NCBI GenBank assembly: GCA_037039685.1
Contig: JAWNGF010000003.1
Span: 2,604,001-2,668,000 of the forward strand
Direction: 5' to 3'
From: Ceratobasidium sp. AG-K
Lineage: Eukaryota > Basidiomycota > Agaricomycetes > Cantharellales > Ceratobasidiaceae
DNA: 64,000 bases
The notes beneath the pieces are model-generated. The model saw nothing but the letters and a program-made list of their open reading frames with translations, made no database searches and was not told the DNA's origin. The position numbers were made by a program, and so were the translations under genes. This document shows positions 51,715 through 64,000 of this stretch, in pieces; within the stretch, counting starts at the first letter, position 1, and every line of letters begins with the position of its first letter.

Positions 51715-53990
51715 TGTTGTGACCCAAGGCCCCTCCATAGACTCTGTCTTGTGGCTGCTGTCTTGCATCTCCTTTGTTTACGCTTCTCTTTGTTCTGTCT
51801 GCCTTTGTTCTTGTTTCCTTTGTTGTTGCACAGCATTAGCTGCTTCCTTTCTCTTTTGTCTTATGACTCCTTTCTTGGCAAGTCATGTTCCTTTATAGGA
51901 CATGACTCATAGAGCTCTCTGATTGGTTAAGTTTGTATGACTTGTTCCTTGGCATGAGTTTGACTCATGCCTTTTTCTGAATATATAATGAGGCAATAGC
52001 AAGCATGGTATCCCCATCTTGTTTTGCCTCATCATTTCCCCAACAAACAGTCCCTCACTTGGTTTCCCTTAGGGTTACCTTGGATCCTCAGGTCTTAGTG
52101 CAGTTCACAGTCTACAGTCAACAGTCTTTTGGGTGCTAGGTCTCTCTAAGTCTTAACCTGAGCACATAGAGTTAGGTTGCCACAAGCTTGTAGATCAAAT
52201 CATGCATCAAAGAATGGCACACCAGCATCCAAAAGGACAAGAGCCTCAACACAAAGGAGCAAGAGGTCATGTATGAAAAGCATATGTGCAATCTGAAGAC
52301 ATTTTTGATGGGGGCCCCAGTGTGCTTCCAAAAAATGTGCAAGTTGTTCTATGAGGCTGCACAGTAAGTAGTTATTTTTTCTCTTACCCCGCTTATTGGT
52401 AACAAACACGTGTTGTAGCTGCCATGTAGCACACAATTGTGTGCCTGATCCAGTTGTGGGTGTTCAACCAACTATTTGCTTGGAGGACATCTGTCCCAAC
52501 ACACCTCTGCCTCAGCCTCCATTGACCTCCATTGCTTCCTCTCAAGTCACACCTGCCCATGCTCCTGCTCTCAAGCCCCCGCTGGGCCCTGCTGACTCTA
52601 CTGAGGTGCCATCAGATCCCGTCATGGCTGACAAAGGTAGGCAGAAAAATGCCGTCTGATAAAGTACAAAGCATGCTACCCTTGTCCAATTTCTTAGTGT
52701 TATACATGTCTGTGTGTTTTTTTGTTTGTGATACCGCTTCTCTGTGCTCATATTCTTGGTGTATACATGTCTGTCCACCTGTCCATTTGTAGTATTGCTT
52801 CCCATGTCCGCCCTGTATACTGCCTGGTATGTCCCTTGGCTATCTGTTGCCTAGTTCAGTTGCTCCACATCTGCCACATTATAGACGTTGTTTGCATGTA
52901 GGTGTTTATCTGATTGTATATAGTGTACTTGACCAATGATTCCTGGTCATAGTCATACTTTGCCATGTGTGTGCTTGATTGTCAATGTTTTTGCCCAACT
53001 GAATCTCCAAGGTATTAGTTTGTGCAAAGGAAATGAGACTAATCATCCCTGTGTATTTGTCTTTCCTTTGGCAATCTGTGGTGCTTCTGATAAGCCAAGT
53101 CATATCAAATTGGATCATGTATTTGATATAGATAAGGATTTCCCACATTGCCTCTGTTGATACAGGGCAGTGCACTCTCATATATATAAGCTTGGAGGGC
53201 AAGCCTGTTAATGACACAGCTTGACCTCCTTTCCATAGGACTTGCCAATTCTATATATATCTATCTGCATCATTGCAATTCCTTAAGCTCTTGCACATTG
53301 CAATTGAGCTTCTTCACTATATCCTTTAGCTACCTAATTGTCAAGTCAGGACATTTGGCTTGGCTGTGTGATTTCCCCCATTATTGTTGTGTGCCTCACA
53401 ACAGTATTTGTTAGCCTGAAGAAAAGGATCTCCTGAGTACCTATTATAGAGGAAAGGTTGCAGACATCTTATAGTGCTTTTACAAGTAAGAACAAGGAAG
53501 GCATTTAGGGAATAGCCTAAGATTAGTACATACTTAGTTCATTGCAACTAGGAGTGTGAAACAGTGACATTTAATAGCTAAGGGAACCTGAGCTCAGTAC
53601 TCTTGCTCTTTCTATTACTAGTGTACATACACTCTACAGTAGGAAAGCTTAGTATCAATTCCATTAAGTGTGCAACTAGATTGCTTACTTACTGAGAGGA
53701 TCTCAGACTACTGAGACATTACTTTATATTGTTCCACTGTGTGTATTCTGTAGTTATATCACTTGTACATACAAGTAGCTGCAACTCTCAGATATATAAC
53801 AACAAGCATGGTATCCCCATCTTGTTTTGCCTTGTCAATTTCCCCAACAAACAGTCCCTTGCTGGGTTTCCCTCAGGGTTGCCTTGGATCCTCAGGTCTT
53901 AGCACCATTCAGAGTCTACAGTTCACAGCTCTTTGGGTGCCAAGTCCCTCTAACTCTTGACTTGGGCACATACAGTTACAGTCAGCAACC
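51715..53990 (+). repeat. Relics of a second, related LTR family
   Basis: 51715 begins TGTTGTGACC, like the LTR start of the main family. A TATATAAT lies near 51985 and an LTR-like R/U5 stretch runs to about 52180. The stretch from about 51989 to 52175 recurs in the same orientation at about 53804-53985 (GCATGGTATCCCCATCTTG, then TTGGATCCTCAGGTCTTAG). The interval between holds a short open frame at about 52200-52370 (Phe-Gln-Lys-Met-Cys-Lys) and a Pro-rich open frame at 52396-52659, neither recognised. This may be a degraded LTR element with unequal LTR remnants. Confidence 0.5.
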
Positions 53991-54984
53991 ATCATAGTGT
54001 TGGGTTGCAACATGGTGACAGCCTGCAAACTTGTGCACAGGTGAAAATATTTCTGGAGGATTATGTCAGCAAATCAGCTCACAATAAATTGTACAAACAT
54101 AGATTACCTTGTATATACACTCTCAATGGTTAGAAAATTGTAAATAAATTCATAAAGGTATTCTACATTATGGACCTATCCAACATACAAATTTGAAGGT
54201 TATAGCTGCAGGAATGATGGAGCTGCCCAGGAGAGAGGGGGCCTTGGCACTTTCTCCCTTGGTACCACTTGCCAACTTGAGAAGTGTTTTTCTGTGGTTA
54301 TTTGAGCTTGACTGACCTTGATTAGAGTGCACAGGTCATAGCATGAGCCCACTGCACCACTTGCATGTGTTCCTTGCCCATTTAGATGATTTTAAAACCT
54401 AATCTATGGCAGGCTACAGACTGCTATGGAGTGCTATGTACACAGGAAGCTGCTATAGAGCAGCTCTCAGAAAGGGAGGCTGGTGAGTAGATCTGTGGGA
54501 TTTCAAAAATCTATATAGCTGAGTCCTTTTTGCTGATGTAAAGGGCACATACATGGAGAGAACAAGCACAAAGAGACCAAAAACATGGCAAAACAAAGGG
54601 AAATAGGTGAGGTCATGACACCCAGAGTTTTATATACCTGCTTCCATACAATATCTTACCACTTCCAAGTTGGAGGTTGTATTGCTACAAACCAAACAAT
54701 TTGTCTGACATGGACCTACACTCGGACTTTGAATTAGAGGAGACTATTATTGATCTTGACGGCTTTACACCTTACTACACCAGAAATACAGGGCTATCCT
54801 GCTTCTAGCTAAGTGCACCCAACCTTTGAACAACCACCTGTGGACTGGACAAATTTGACTCATACAGATCTCAAGAGTTTGAGAAATACTGTATGCATAT
54901 GTGGCTATTGCAATGTTGTAATTTCCTAAGCCTCATCAAACTGGTCTGTCAGACACTCACTAATCTGAACCTATCCACCATCAG
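53991..54984. other. Non-coding, nothing recognised
   Basis: AT-rich sequence with no gene. A short patch at 54411-54475 contains several GCTATGGAG / GCTATGTA-like words related to the palindromes near 33.5 kb. Confidence 0.4.
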
Positions 54985-56588
54985 TTGAGTACAGTTATTT
55001 ACATTACTATATGCAGAAATCATGTGTGAAGAGGATTTGGCTTGGATCCAAGTAAATCAACCTACAGAAAATGTGTGTTAAATACAATAAGATAGAGCAA
55101 TGTCAGGGCTACATACCATATAAACTGGTGTGTCTGTAGCACCAAAAATGACTGAGTTGAAAAATTACTAAATGCAAGGCTGTGCCCATACTGTTTTGTA
55201 ACACACACTTGAGCTTGAGCACCCCCCTGTTGGTACCCATCAACTCAGGCAGTATACTACCTGTGGTAAGAGTATTATACTACAACTGGTGTATCACTAT
55301 CTCAGGGTAGCTTTCTCAGATGATAAGAGATCCCAGGTTGCTAAATAGATGTGAAACAAGGTGCAGAGCAGGGGGCTCAAGGCTCAATGGGTGCCATACA
55401 TTTTTGAGAGGCCTTGGACATGAATTGGCATTTTCATTGGGTAGAATGGTTCATTAAATCGATCAGAAGGGGTTTTTTGTGTAATTTACATTTGTTTTCC
55501 CATTGGAAACACATTTTGTTTGTGCATACATGTGGCCCAGGCAGCAGTATTATTGCATTTTGGGGTACTTAAACGTCATTTTCTCACTCAATAATAACTG
55601 TAGACATGCATAAATAACAAGAGCTGCTGTAGGACTGAGAATTGCATCGCTCCAAAGCCTTTGATGGGCCATGAAGAGGCAAATTTACAAAGGGAAAACA
55701 ACCTTGGCACCCTACCTTGGCAAACCTAAATTGTTTCTCTACAAGCTCATTAGAACAAGGGCACCCTCATTCAGGAATTAGCCATAGATTGTATCTCATT
55801 ACTGCTGCCCTGTTTTTTGATTATCTGTTCAAATGCTTGGGGTGACTAAGATTTGCTGGAGTAAGGTGACAGGGCCGTTTTACTCCCATAAGTTTGCCTG
55901 TTAACAACCCATTGATGGTGCTGGAGCAAGGCGATTCTCAGTGCAGCAAAATTTCCTGTCACTTATACATGTGTATAGGCAATATCAAGCCAAGTGACAG
56001 TGATCAAGCATCCCAAATGCAGTAATATTGCTGTGTGGGCCTCATGTGTGGGCATATGAAACTCGTTTTCAATGGGAAAGCAAATGTAAAACCCCCCCAA
56101 GACCTGTGCTAGTAACTCTACAGCAATATTTTACCCAAATAGCATCTTAGGTGGCATTTAGAGTTGCTCAAAAACGTAACACACCCATTGAGCCTTAAAT
56201 CCCTTGCTCAGCGCTTTTTTTTGTGGATCTTTAGCAATTCTAGTTCTCTCACCAGTGAAGAAAGTCGTCCTACAATGATAGTAACCCAAATGTGTCATAA
56301 TCGTTTAATAGCAGGTACCATAACCCTCTGGTTGACAAGTGCCAACAGGGAGTGTTCAAGCACAACCATGTGTTACAAAACGGTATGGACACAGCCTCGC
56401 ATTTAGTAATTTTTCAACTCAGTCATTTTTGGTGCTACAGACACGCCAGTTTATATGGTATGTAGCCCTGACATTGCTCTATCTTATTGTATTTAACGCG
56501 CATTTTCTGTAGGTCGATTTAATTGGATCCAAGCCAAATCCTTGTCGCACGTGATTTCTGCATATAGTAATGTAACTAACTGTAAAGA
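54985..56588. repeat. Older long inverted repeat (fold-back)
   Basis: The outer arms 54985-55260 and 56315-56588 are clearly inverted copies (shared words include TTACTATATGCAGAAATCA and TTGGCTTGGATCCAA-like sequence, with many differences). Pairing appears to resume inside, around 55460-55570 with 56010-56110. No transposase gene is present. It looks like a non-autonomous fold-back element or a degenerate palindrome. Arm limits are approximate. Confidence 0.65.
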
Positions 56589-57881
56589 TGGTGACAGTGA
56601 TTGGCCACCACCTAACTTTTAGAAGCTGGTGGAAATAAAGTTTGGAGGGCAGAATCGCCAGTAAAAGACGATTTCCTCACCACTCGAGGCGAATTTCGGG
56701 AATTTTTGTTAGACAAAACGTTCGAAAATGCTTGTAAAACACGCCTATGTGGTTAGTTCTGGCTAAAGTATCCTTGACGAGTCTGCACACTCGAAATACC
56801 CACGGGGTCAGAGATTTGCACATGACTAAAAGCGGTTACCAAAGTTGCAGCCAGGCAAGAGATTGCATTGCAATGCATATAATAACTCATCACTGGAGTC
56901 TGGGGTCCTTGAGGCTTCGAATATGGCTATTATATAGGAGGACAGTCATAATGTACAATTTACTGCCTGTGCACATAGTCAGGTGTGGTATGATCATATG
57001 GGACATGGACGGGGTTTTGACAGTGGCTCCGAAACTCTTTGGTCGCCCATTAAATTGCCTGAGAACCGCTTTTCTTGCTCCAATAGGCGTCCATAAAGTG
57101 CTGCGCTTGTGCCGCGGATATAATTATCCAAATTAGCCTCAATAACGTGTTTATCATCTCGCCTAAACTCACTTTTGTATGGATTCAATTGCACCTAGCA
57201 TGTACTTTGTCATTACTGATGGCTTGCTGGTGAGGGGCGTCTCTCAATATTTCTTCTTCACATACCCCCAGTACTGTATTGCTCAATTGGGTTCGAGAGT
57301 TTAGGTGAGATGATAAACACGTTATCGAGGCTAATTTGGATAATTATATCCGCGGCACAAGCGCAGCGCTTTATGGACGCCTATTGGAGCAAGAAAAGCG
57401 GTTCTCAGGCAATTTAATGGGCGACCAAAGAGTTTCGGAGCCACTGTCAAAACCCCGTCCATGTCCCATATGATCATACCACACCTGACTATGTGCACGG
57501 GCAGTAAATTGTACATTATGACTGTCCTCCTATATAATAGCCATATTCGAAGCCTCAAGGACCCCAGACTCCAGTGATGAGTTAATATATGCATTGCAAT
57601 GCGATTTCTTGCCTGGCCGCAACTTCGGTAACCGCTTTTAGTCACGTGCAAATCTCTGACCCCGTGTATTTCGAGTGCGCAGACTCGTCAAGGATACTTT
57701 AGCCAGAACTAACCACATAGGCGTGTTTTACAAGCATTTTCGAACGTTTTGTCTAACGAAAATTCCCGAAATTCGCCTCGAGTGGTGAGGAAATCGTCTT
57801 TTACTGGCGATTCTGCCCTCCAAACTTTATTTCCACCAGCTTCTAAAAGTTAGGTGGTGGCCGATCGCTGTCACCATCTTT
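56584..57881. repeat. Young long inverted repeat, arms about 588 bp, 123-nt spacer
   Basis: Arms 56584-57172 and 57296-57881 are inverted copies with only scattered differences, separated by 57173-57295. The outer end of the left arm touches the end of the older inverted repeat. A transcript across it would form a long hairpin. Each arm contains an open frame (56747-57136 plus, 57331-57651 minus) that is the same sequence read from each arm; it has no known domain. Confidence 0.92.
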
Positions 57882-58244
57882 ATATGCATACTAGCGGGTG
57901 TTCACAGCTTTTGCCACAATGCTAAACTACAGGGTGAGTTCAGTGTCAGGCGGGTGTCATGTAGTGTCAACTCTCTAAGATATGAAATGTGAGTGAAGTG
58001 CCACAAACTTTACATCCATTCGATTCAAACTATTCACATAACTGCGGGAACAACAAGCAATGCACAATGGCCAAACATGCGGTACCCGGTCCCTCAATAT
58101 GAACTTCGATTGCCACATGGTAGACCATGAGATCCAGCCGGCAACAGTAGCCAGACTACGCAAAGAGAAGAATGCAGGATTATCGTAACACGAGCCACTA
58201 GAAGTGCATTTATGGGAAGATTTGCTCACATCAACACAACTGGA
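57882..58244. other. Short intergenic region, nothing recognised
   Basis: 3' flank of the NACHT gene. No gene was seen. Confidence 0.5.
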
Positions 58245-61200
58245 TCAAGGCTTGTAGCACTCGGTCCACGACTCTCCAAGCTTCGCCGACTCGAGGTCCA
58301 GGTGTATGGAACCTTTGGTCGAGATGAGCAGCAGATTACGCGGGTTTATCAAGTTGGTTTGAAGATCGGGTGGTACCCAGGTGAGCAGCCGGGACTCGGA
58401 GTCGACGACCCAGCCGTCGTCTTGCAACGCCCAGCACTGACGGGTGTGGTATGACTTGGCGCCCTTGTTGTTATTGCCTAGGAGATATCCTAATCAGTTC
58501 TATCCTGAACTTGAGAGCCAACAATGATGTACTTTGTGTTTCCTTGACTCGAACCAGATCGGCAACGTCCCATACACGAATGGACTGATCTTCGGACCCT
58601 GAGACCACTAGTCCACCATTGGATGAGAAAGCGACCGAGCGGACAAGGCTGGTATGCCCAATGAGCGGGCCCCCCACTGCTTGCCCAGACCTTGAGTCCC
58701 ATAGCCGTATAGTCTTGTCATAAGCTCCTGAAACAACGTATGAGTTGTCATGAGAGAAAGATACCGATTCAATCTCGGCCGTATGACCTAGAAGCGGACC
58801 AGACGCATGCTGACCACTATGAGCATCCCATAGTCGAACGGTTTTGTCAACCGAACCGGAGGCAATGCGTGTTCCATCGGGGGACACACAAACCGCCCAG
58901 ACCTGATCAGTATGCCCTTTGAGTGGTGGGAGTACGGATCGCCTAGTGCTCACATCCCAAACGAGAATGGTGTTGTCGTTCGAACCGGAGACTATTCGCA
59001 GGCTATCAGGTGAGAAGCAAACTGACTGGACCCAGGCTGTATGGGCCTCGAGCGGGCTGCCGACCGGCTCTCCACTTCGTGCGTCCCATAGCTGTATGGT
59101 CTGGTCTTCCGAGCCAGTTGCAAGCAGAGTTCCGTCGGGCGAGAAGCAGACCGAGAATACTGTGCCAAAGTGGCCAGTGAGTGGTTCGCCTACTGCTTGC
59201 CCAGTGTATGCGTCCCATAGCTTTATGGTCTTGTCCCTGGAGCCAGATGCTATCCGGGACTCGTCGGGTGAGAAACACAAAGAGTTGACCCAGTCGGTGT
59301 GCCCCTTCATCGGACCGACAGAAATCTGCCCGCTCTGCGCGTCCCAGATGTATATTGTCCCATCATTCGAGCCGGAGAGAATGCGAGTGGCGTCGTGCGA
59401 GAACGCGACCGACGTCACTGCCTGTGTATGCCCTTGGAGTGGGGTGTCTGCTGGACCTTGACTGCGAGCATCCCATACTCGGATGGTCCCGTCATACGAG
59501 CTAGAGACTATGCGTGCGTTGTCGGATGAGAACCGCGCACACCAGACGACGTTGGTGTGACCTTTGAGTACCGTAACAAGCTGTGGTTTGCCTTCGACAT
59601 CCCATATTCGTATTGTTTCGTCGAATGACCCCGAGACAATTTGTTTGCCATTAGGTGAGAATGAAACGGATGGTACACTGCGAGTATGGCCTTTGAGTAC
59701 GTCAACATTCGGCTGACCATCCAGGCAGTTCCAAAGTCGGATGGTACTGTCTCGAGAGCTAGAGACCAGGCGTTTATCATCTGGTGAGAAGCATATAGAC
59801 CCGACAACGGCGGTATGCCCCGGGAGAGGGCCAAGCAACGCCTGCCCGCTCTCAGCGTTCCAGATATGTATCGTTCCATCGCCATGACCAGAGGCGATCC
59901 GAGTGCCGTCGGAAGAAACACAAATGGACCACACCTCTTTGTTCTGTCCCCGTAGTGGGGCGAGGACCGTACGTCCGCTCTCGAGGCTCCACACTCGAAT
60001 GGTGCCATCCCGTGACCCAGATACAATTCGCTTCCCGTCAGGAGAGAAAGCAATGGAGAGGACCAAATCTGTATGTCCTTTAAGTGGCCTTGTTAATAGT
60101 CGGCCATTGTTAGTCTCCCAGACTTTGACCATTTCGTCATGAGAGCCCGAGGCTAAGAGCGCGCCATCTGGTGAGAACGCTATACTGCTGACCCGGTCGC
60201 TATGTTCGAGTGGGCCCAAGACCGGCTGACCCGTAGTCCCATCTATTATGTGAACCGAGGAGTCGACGGCGCATGCTATTAGTGACTCGTCTGGGGAGTA
60301 GCAAACTGACCAGACCGAGCCGACCATTGGCCACGTGGCTAGGAGTGCAAGTTGACGCGTCTTCATCGCTGGACCACGAGCGTGTATAGTCCCATGCATA
60401 CGTTTGGCATAGTGGCTGACCATTGGCGCCGAATCTCGCCAGAATGGAAGCATAGAGAGGTAAATGTGTGGCGTGCTTTTCGAGATAGCGTGACTGGTGT
60501 ACATGGTGACGAATCGCCAAGCATCATGTGCGAGGTCGATTGTCTCCTTGGGATACCCGTGGGCCTATGCATACATGGATGTCTGAGTGAAATGCTGTGA
60601 CATAATAAGTATCTTTCTTACTCACACTACTCCAGCCCGCCACAAGCTGCAGGATACCAGGCCCAAGGTGCATGCATTCTTTCAGGTTCAGCACCTCCAT
60701 CCAAAGTAGAAGTCGCTTCGATAGAAACTCATATATCAACCCGCCTGTAGCGTCTTCCTCTCCCCCAAGTCTCATGTGGGCAGCCCAATAGCGACATGCA
60801 TAGAACAGTTGCGCGGATATTGCTTGGCCAGCCCGCTTGGCTAGGTCCAAGACATCCTTGTCACGCAAGTACGAAGACTCGAGTTTACAGATATTGAACA
60901 GAGGTTCGTTCTCCCTCATCAGGTTAAAGCCCAGTCGTGCGATACTAGTATGGGTAGTTTGAGGATCACAATGAAATTCAACTGAGCGCGCACGATTGCG
61001 CATAAAGTCGGGGAACGAGGCGTGCAGCGTGTTCACGAGTCCACTCGACTCGGCAATGTTGAGGACAGAGCTCAGAGGTCTCAGCAGGCCATCCACCTGT
61101 TCAGCGTCCTCCACCCCTAGTAAACCAGATAGTGCCCCGATAGTCATCGGCTCCTGTGCGTATATGATCACATCCAGAAGGGTTTTCATCAGAGTACGGT

Positions 61201-63203
61201 TCGATTTATCCAGATGCCGGCTTTCAAACGTGGACTTGAGTATGGATGTGTACAGGGCATCAATGTCTCGATCCTTCCCGTCTTCTGATGCTGGGACTAG
61301 ACCGAGTATCATGTTCAATCGTTTCACATGCTGTCTGAAAGGTAGGCCATCCCTGATGTAGCGAGCAGCAGTGGAAGCATAGATAAATAACACGCCAGAG
61401 TGAGCTGCGAGAGCTGCAAGCTGAGATGGTGGGAGGCGGACATGCTCTAGTTCCGCATTCAGATAGGTCGCGATGTCGTGGTTGACCTTTTTCTCATCGA
61501 GGTCGTGCAGCACCAAGCGGGATTCTTGATTGAGACCAGTCTTGCTCATCATTCGAGAGTATATCTGCGGTTCAGGTCGACTGGATAGAAGGAAGCGTAT
61601 GGGGAGGTTCGAGAGGGACGAGCTAGAGAGCAGGGCATCTATAATTTGGCCAACGCTGTCTTCCTTTTCGCATTCATCAAGTGCATCAATCACGACAATG
61701 AAATCTGCCGGCAAAGTGTGCTGAACCTCCAATAGCGGCTTGACAAGCAGATACTCGAACTGCGTCTTCAGCACCCGAGTATGTACGTCGGGATCAGCCT
61801 CCAGAATCTTTAGTAGCGCGCGGCAGAAAGGTAACGAGAAACGAGCAAGTTGATATGCAATAGCTGGTATTATCAGCTTGACATCCCGGCACTCTGGTAT
61901 CTGTCGCGAGCAGAAGAAGCTTGCTGCTAGCTCAGCGGAGGTTTCGAGGTCGGCGCAGAGACTGTATGCGATGGTGGTCTTGCCGGTCCCAGCCATGCCA
62001 TTCATCCAGTATACTTCAGCACCGTCTTTGTTGCGGGCCCATCCAAGCAGCCTTACCAACTCATCTTCGCGAGTGCCTGCCGTACATGCCCTCCTCTGGA
62101 TCTCCTCGGACGCGGCAGAATTATAAACTGCTGAGGCTACAGCCAAAAGCTGTCGCAGGCGTGCCTCCTGTATGTGTGTAAGTTATCCACCAATTCCCAC
62201 ATGTACTCATGTCAGGGCCTGCCTTGTCCAATTTGTCAACTGTGTCCCACATGCTCAGATTTGCGTTCAGCTGGACTCATCATCAACGGTTGGGCCGCCT
62301 AACACGAGTAGTTTACTAACCGTAAGACGCTGGAGATGGCCTTGGATCCGCTGGTAGCATTCGAGCACTTGGTCCGAGTTCCCCTCAGCCTCCACATATC
62401 TTCGCGGCGTCCCTTGTGCTAACTTTTGTTCTACGATTCGCAGTTCAGCGTTGATTCCACTTTCAGCGCCCCTGTCAGCTTCAGGTGCGCCAGACACATA
62501 TATAGCGACCTACGCGCATAGGTTCTTCATGCTCATGGTCATTCTTGGATTCGTCAAGCCAGTGAGGTGCCGACTGAGGTCTCGTAGAAGCGAATCCAGC
62601 TTTGTTTGTAGGTCGCTATATTCATTACCTTTCTCTTTTGCAACCTGCTCACGGCGTCTCAGCCCTACATTGCGGGAGCTAGGTGTAAGAACTCACCTCG
62701 AACACTGCTACAAGATCGTTGAACCCATCAATGGCAGCTTTGAATGGCGGGAATATCTCGGCTGTCGAGCCAAGCATTCCTAGTAGCAGCTTGAGACCAC
62801 GCCATTTCACTGAGATTGATTCTTCTTGGAGCGGTGGCGTCGCATTAACGGGGGCCAGGTTCTGAGAAGCCAAGATGGTCGGCGCCAACTGCCGAAGTTG
62901 GGTGTTTGCGAGCACATCTTGCAATTGTGTAGTGCTTGATGGACTGTAACTGGGAACGGACGCGGGACCAGCTGGGGCAGACGGCATTGCACCGATTGAA
63001 AAATAGGGAGTAAGTGGTTCAGAGCTGGGAGTGCTGGGCAGCGAAGTGATCGCACGTCGAGCTTCCTGTGGTGCAGGGCTTAGACTCCCAGTTGGCTCGG
63101 TTAAGTCCGGTAGAAAGTCCGAGGTATGGCTTCCTGAGCTTGCACCTGATCCCCGTTTCGCGTTGCCTTTGAATTGCGCGTACCGACTTTTGAATTTTTT
63201 CAT
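58245..63203 (-). CDS. NLR-like NACHT-WD40 protein
   Basis: Six exons: 63203-62697, 62644-62514, 62471-62321, 62167-60626, 60546-58533, 58477-58245; 1525 aa with all phases consistent. The N-terminus is Ser/Pro-rich, then comes a helical region. The NACHT domain (exon 4) has Walker A Gly-Met-Ala-Gly-Thr-Gly-Lys-Thr and Walker B Ile-Asp-Ala-Leu-Asp-Glu, then a helical part. Fourteen WD40 repeats (exon 5) could form two seven-bladed propellers. A short conserved tail follows (Asp-Gly-Trp-Val-Val; Trp-Val-Pro-Pro), encoded by the last exon. Such proteins are fungal STAND/NLR receptors implicated in non-self recognition and programmed cell death; ligand and effector here are unknown. Repeats are similar to one another, as in fast-evolving NLR propellers. 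The in-frame ATG at 63254 is an alternative start. Confidence 0.92.
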
Positions 63204-64000
63204 GACTGTTCTCGAGTGTGATAGTGCTGATCTACGGAACCAAGCTGTGGGCACTAAGATAAAAAGAGTATGTAATCCACGTTGTGGCCAGGTGACCTGG
63301 GACCTGTGTCGGAATAGGAAGCAATCAAATTACCGGTATAAAACTCGTGGGCACCACGTGCGACTGGTCGTGATACCACCAGTCGCATAGAAAGATCAGC
63401 GGGTGTGTCAAGGTCTATCCACATGATCGACCTCAGCTAGTAAAAGTGACATAGTACATATCCTCTTTGAATCGACGGTGAAATAATTGCGGCTCGAACC
63501 ACATTCGATCTCGCAGCCAACGTGTGGGAAATACACTGAGTCGAAAAAGAAATGCACACGTGACCTAGATCAGTGCATATGGACAGCGACGAGCGATAGA
63601 GGGTTCGGGTGGCTTAGCTGAGTTAGTATAACTTGTAGACGACAGGTAGTAGCCTATGTATACAAAATTTTAGGATGTTCTCAGCATTTCCCGACATTGT
63701 AGGGCCGAGATACAATCAGTGCAACTGTGCATTTCTTTTTTGGGTTTGCACTGGTGGGACATAATCTCAATATGCACTATGGGGCCCTGGTTTTGAAAAT
63801 AAGGAAAATACATAAAGCCATTCTTTGATAGTATGTAATGCACTATATGGAATCTGAGCTATGTTTATTATAGACAAAAGTGAAAAAGAAATGGTAAGCC
63901 CAATTAGTTCAGTGCCTCATACCTCTGTAGGCATGGACATTGGGTAGTTGGCTCATGAGTAGAAGTGGTAGAGTTGCATTATTGAAGTCTATGTGAGCTG
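63204..64000. other. Upstream region of the NLR gene, nothing else recognised
   Basis: No gene was found. AT-rich, especially after 63640. Confidence 0.45.

Noticed and set aside
56747..57136. Gene inside the inverted repeat
   Set aside because: The same frame occurs in both arms by duplication. No domain, no splice or promoter support.
58212..58454. Plus-strand open frame at the end of the NLR gene
   Set aside because: It is antisense to the last NLR exon, which fits the family tail and closes the frame.
58471..58533. End of the NLR at the stop near 58471
   Set aside because: A GTACAT donor at 58532 with a CTGAT branch and CTAG acceptor leads in frame to a conserved C-terminal tail. The earlier stop lies inside this intron and its boundary.

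Overview
The window is nuclear DNA of a filamentous basidiomycete. It most resembles an Agaricomycete of the Rhizoctonia/Ceratobasidium type; this is inferred from gene content and gene structure, not from a database match. Genes are dense with short (about 40-110 nt) GT-AG introns. There is an LRR/PP2C/cyclase adenylate cyclase, a tyrosine-kinase-like kinase, a NACHT-WD40 NLR and chromodomain Ty3/gypsy retrotransposons.

Layout. 1-12.3 kb: first exon of a secreted subtilase (minus), PIG-H (minus), an intron-containing tRNA-Gln (minus), a 16-exon tandem amidohydrolase (plus), an FMO-type monooxygenase (minus, tail to tail with the amidohydrolase) and the 5' part of a secreted CBM1 protein (minus). 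13.3-19.7 kb: the most unusual locus, a kinase gene whose 5' part reads as a chain of single-codon exons. Inside it lies a 112-bp tandem array whose unit looks exactly like one intron plus one codon. 20.2-32.5 kb: adenylate cyclase, an RGS membrane protein, an SDR oxidoreductase with a homopolymer frameshift, and oligoribonuclease. 33.5-54 kb: repeat territory with two full-length LTR retrotransposons of one family in opposite orientations, both with target-site duplications, inserted among older repeats. 55-57.9 kb: two adjacent long inverted repeats. 58.2-63.2 kb: a six-exon NLR-like NACHT gene with 14 WD40 repeats.

Main discovery candidate: between 13378 and 17607 I can place 43 three-nucleotide exons and two 18-nt exons, each flanked by AG upstream and GT (twice GC) downstream. 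They run in one reading phase into a kinase gene whose own introns are all phase 0. Twenty-six of the 43 lie in non-repeated DNA, so the pattern is not merely an echo of the tandem array. In the array the repeated unit is a 109-nt intron-like sequence plus one codon, so copy-number change would add or remove single residues without shifting frame. This is a sequence-only inference and needs transcript evidence.

Other points of interest are in the retrotransposons. Both have a 12-nt primer-binding site complementary to the inferred 5' end of their own transcript (self-priming of the Tf1 type). Both have a canonical -1 frameshift heptamer at the gag-pol junction. Both carry a conserved extra 254-codon tryptophan-rich ORF between pol and the 3' LTR.

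I saw no rRNA, CRISPR or bacterial-type operon. Exon boundaries were assigned by hand from splice motifs, reading-frame continuity and protein-family resemblance; they are predictions.
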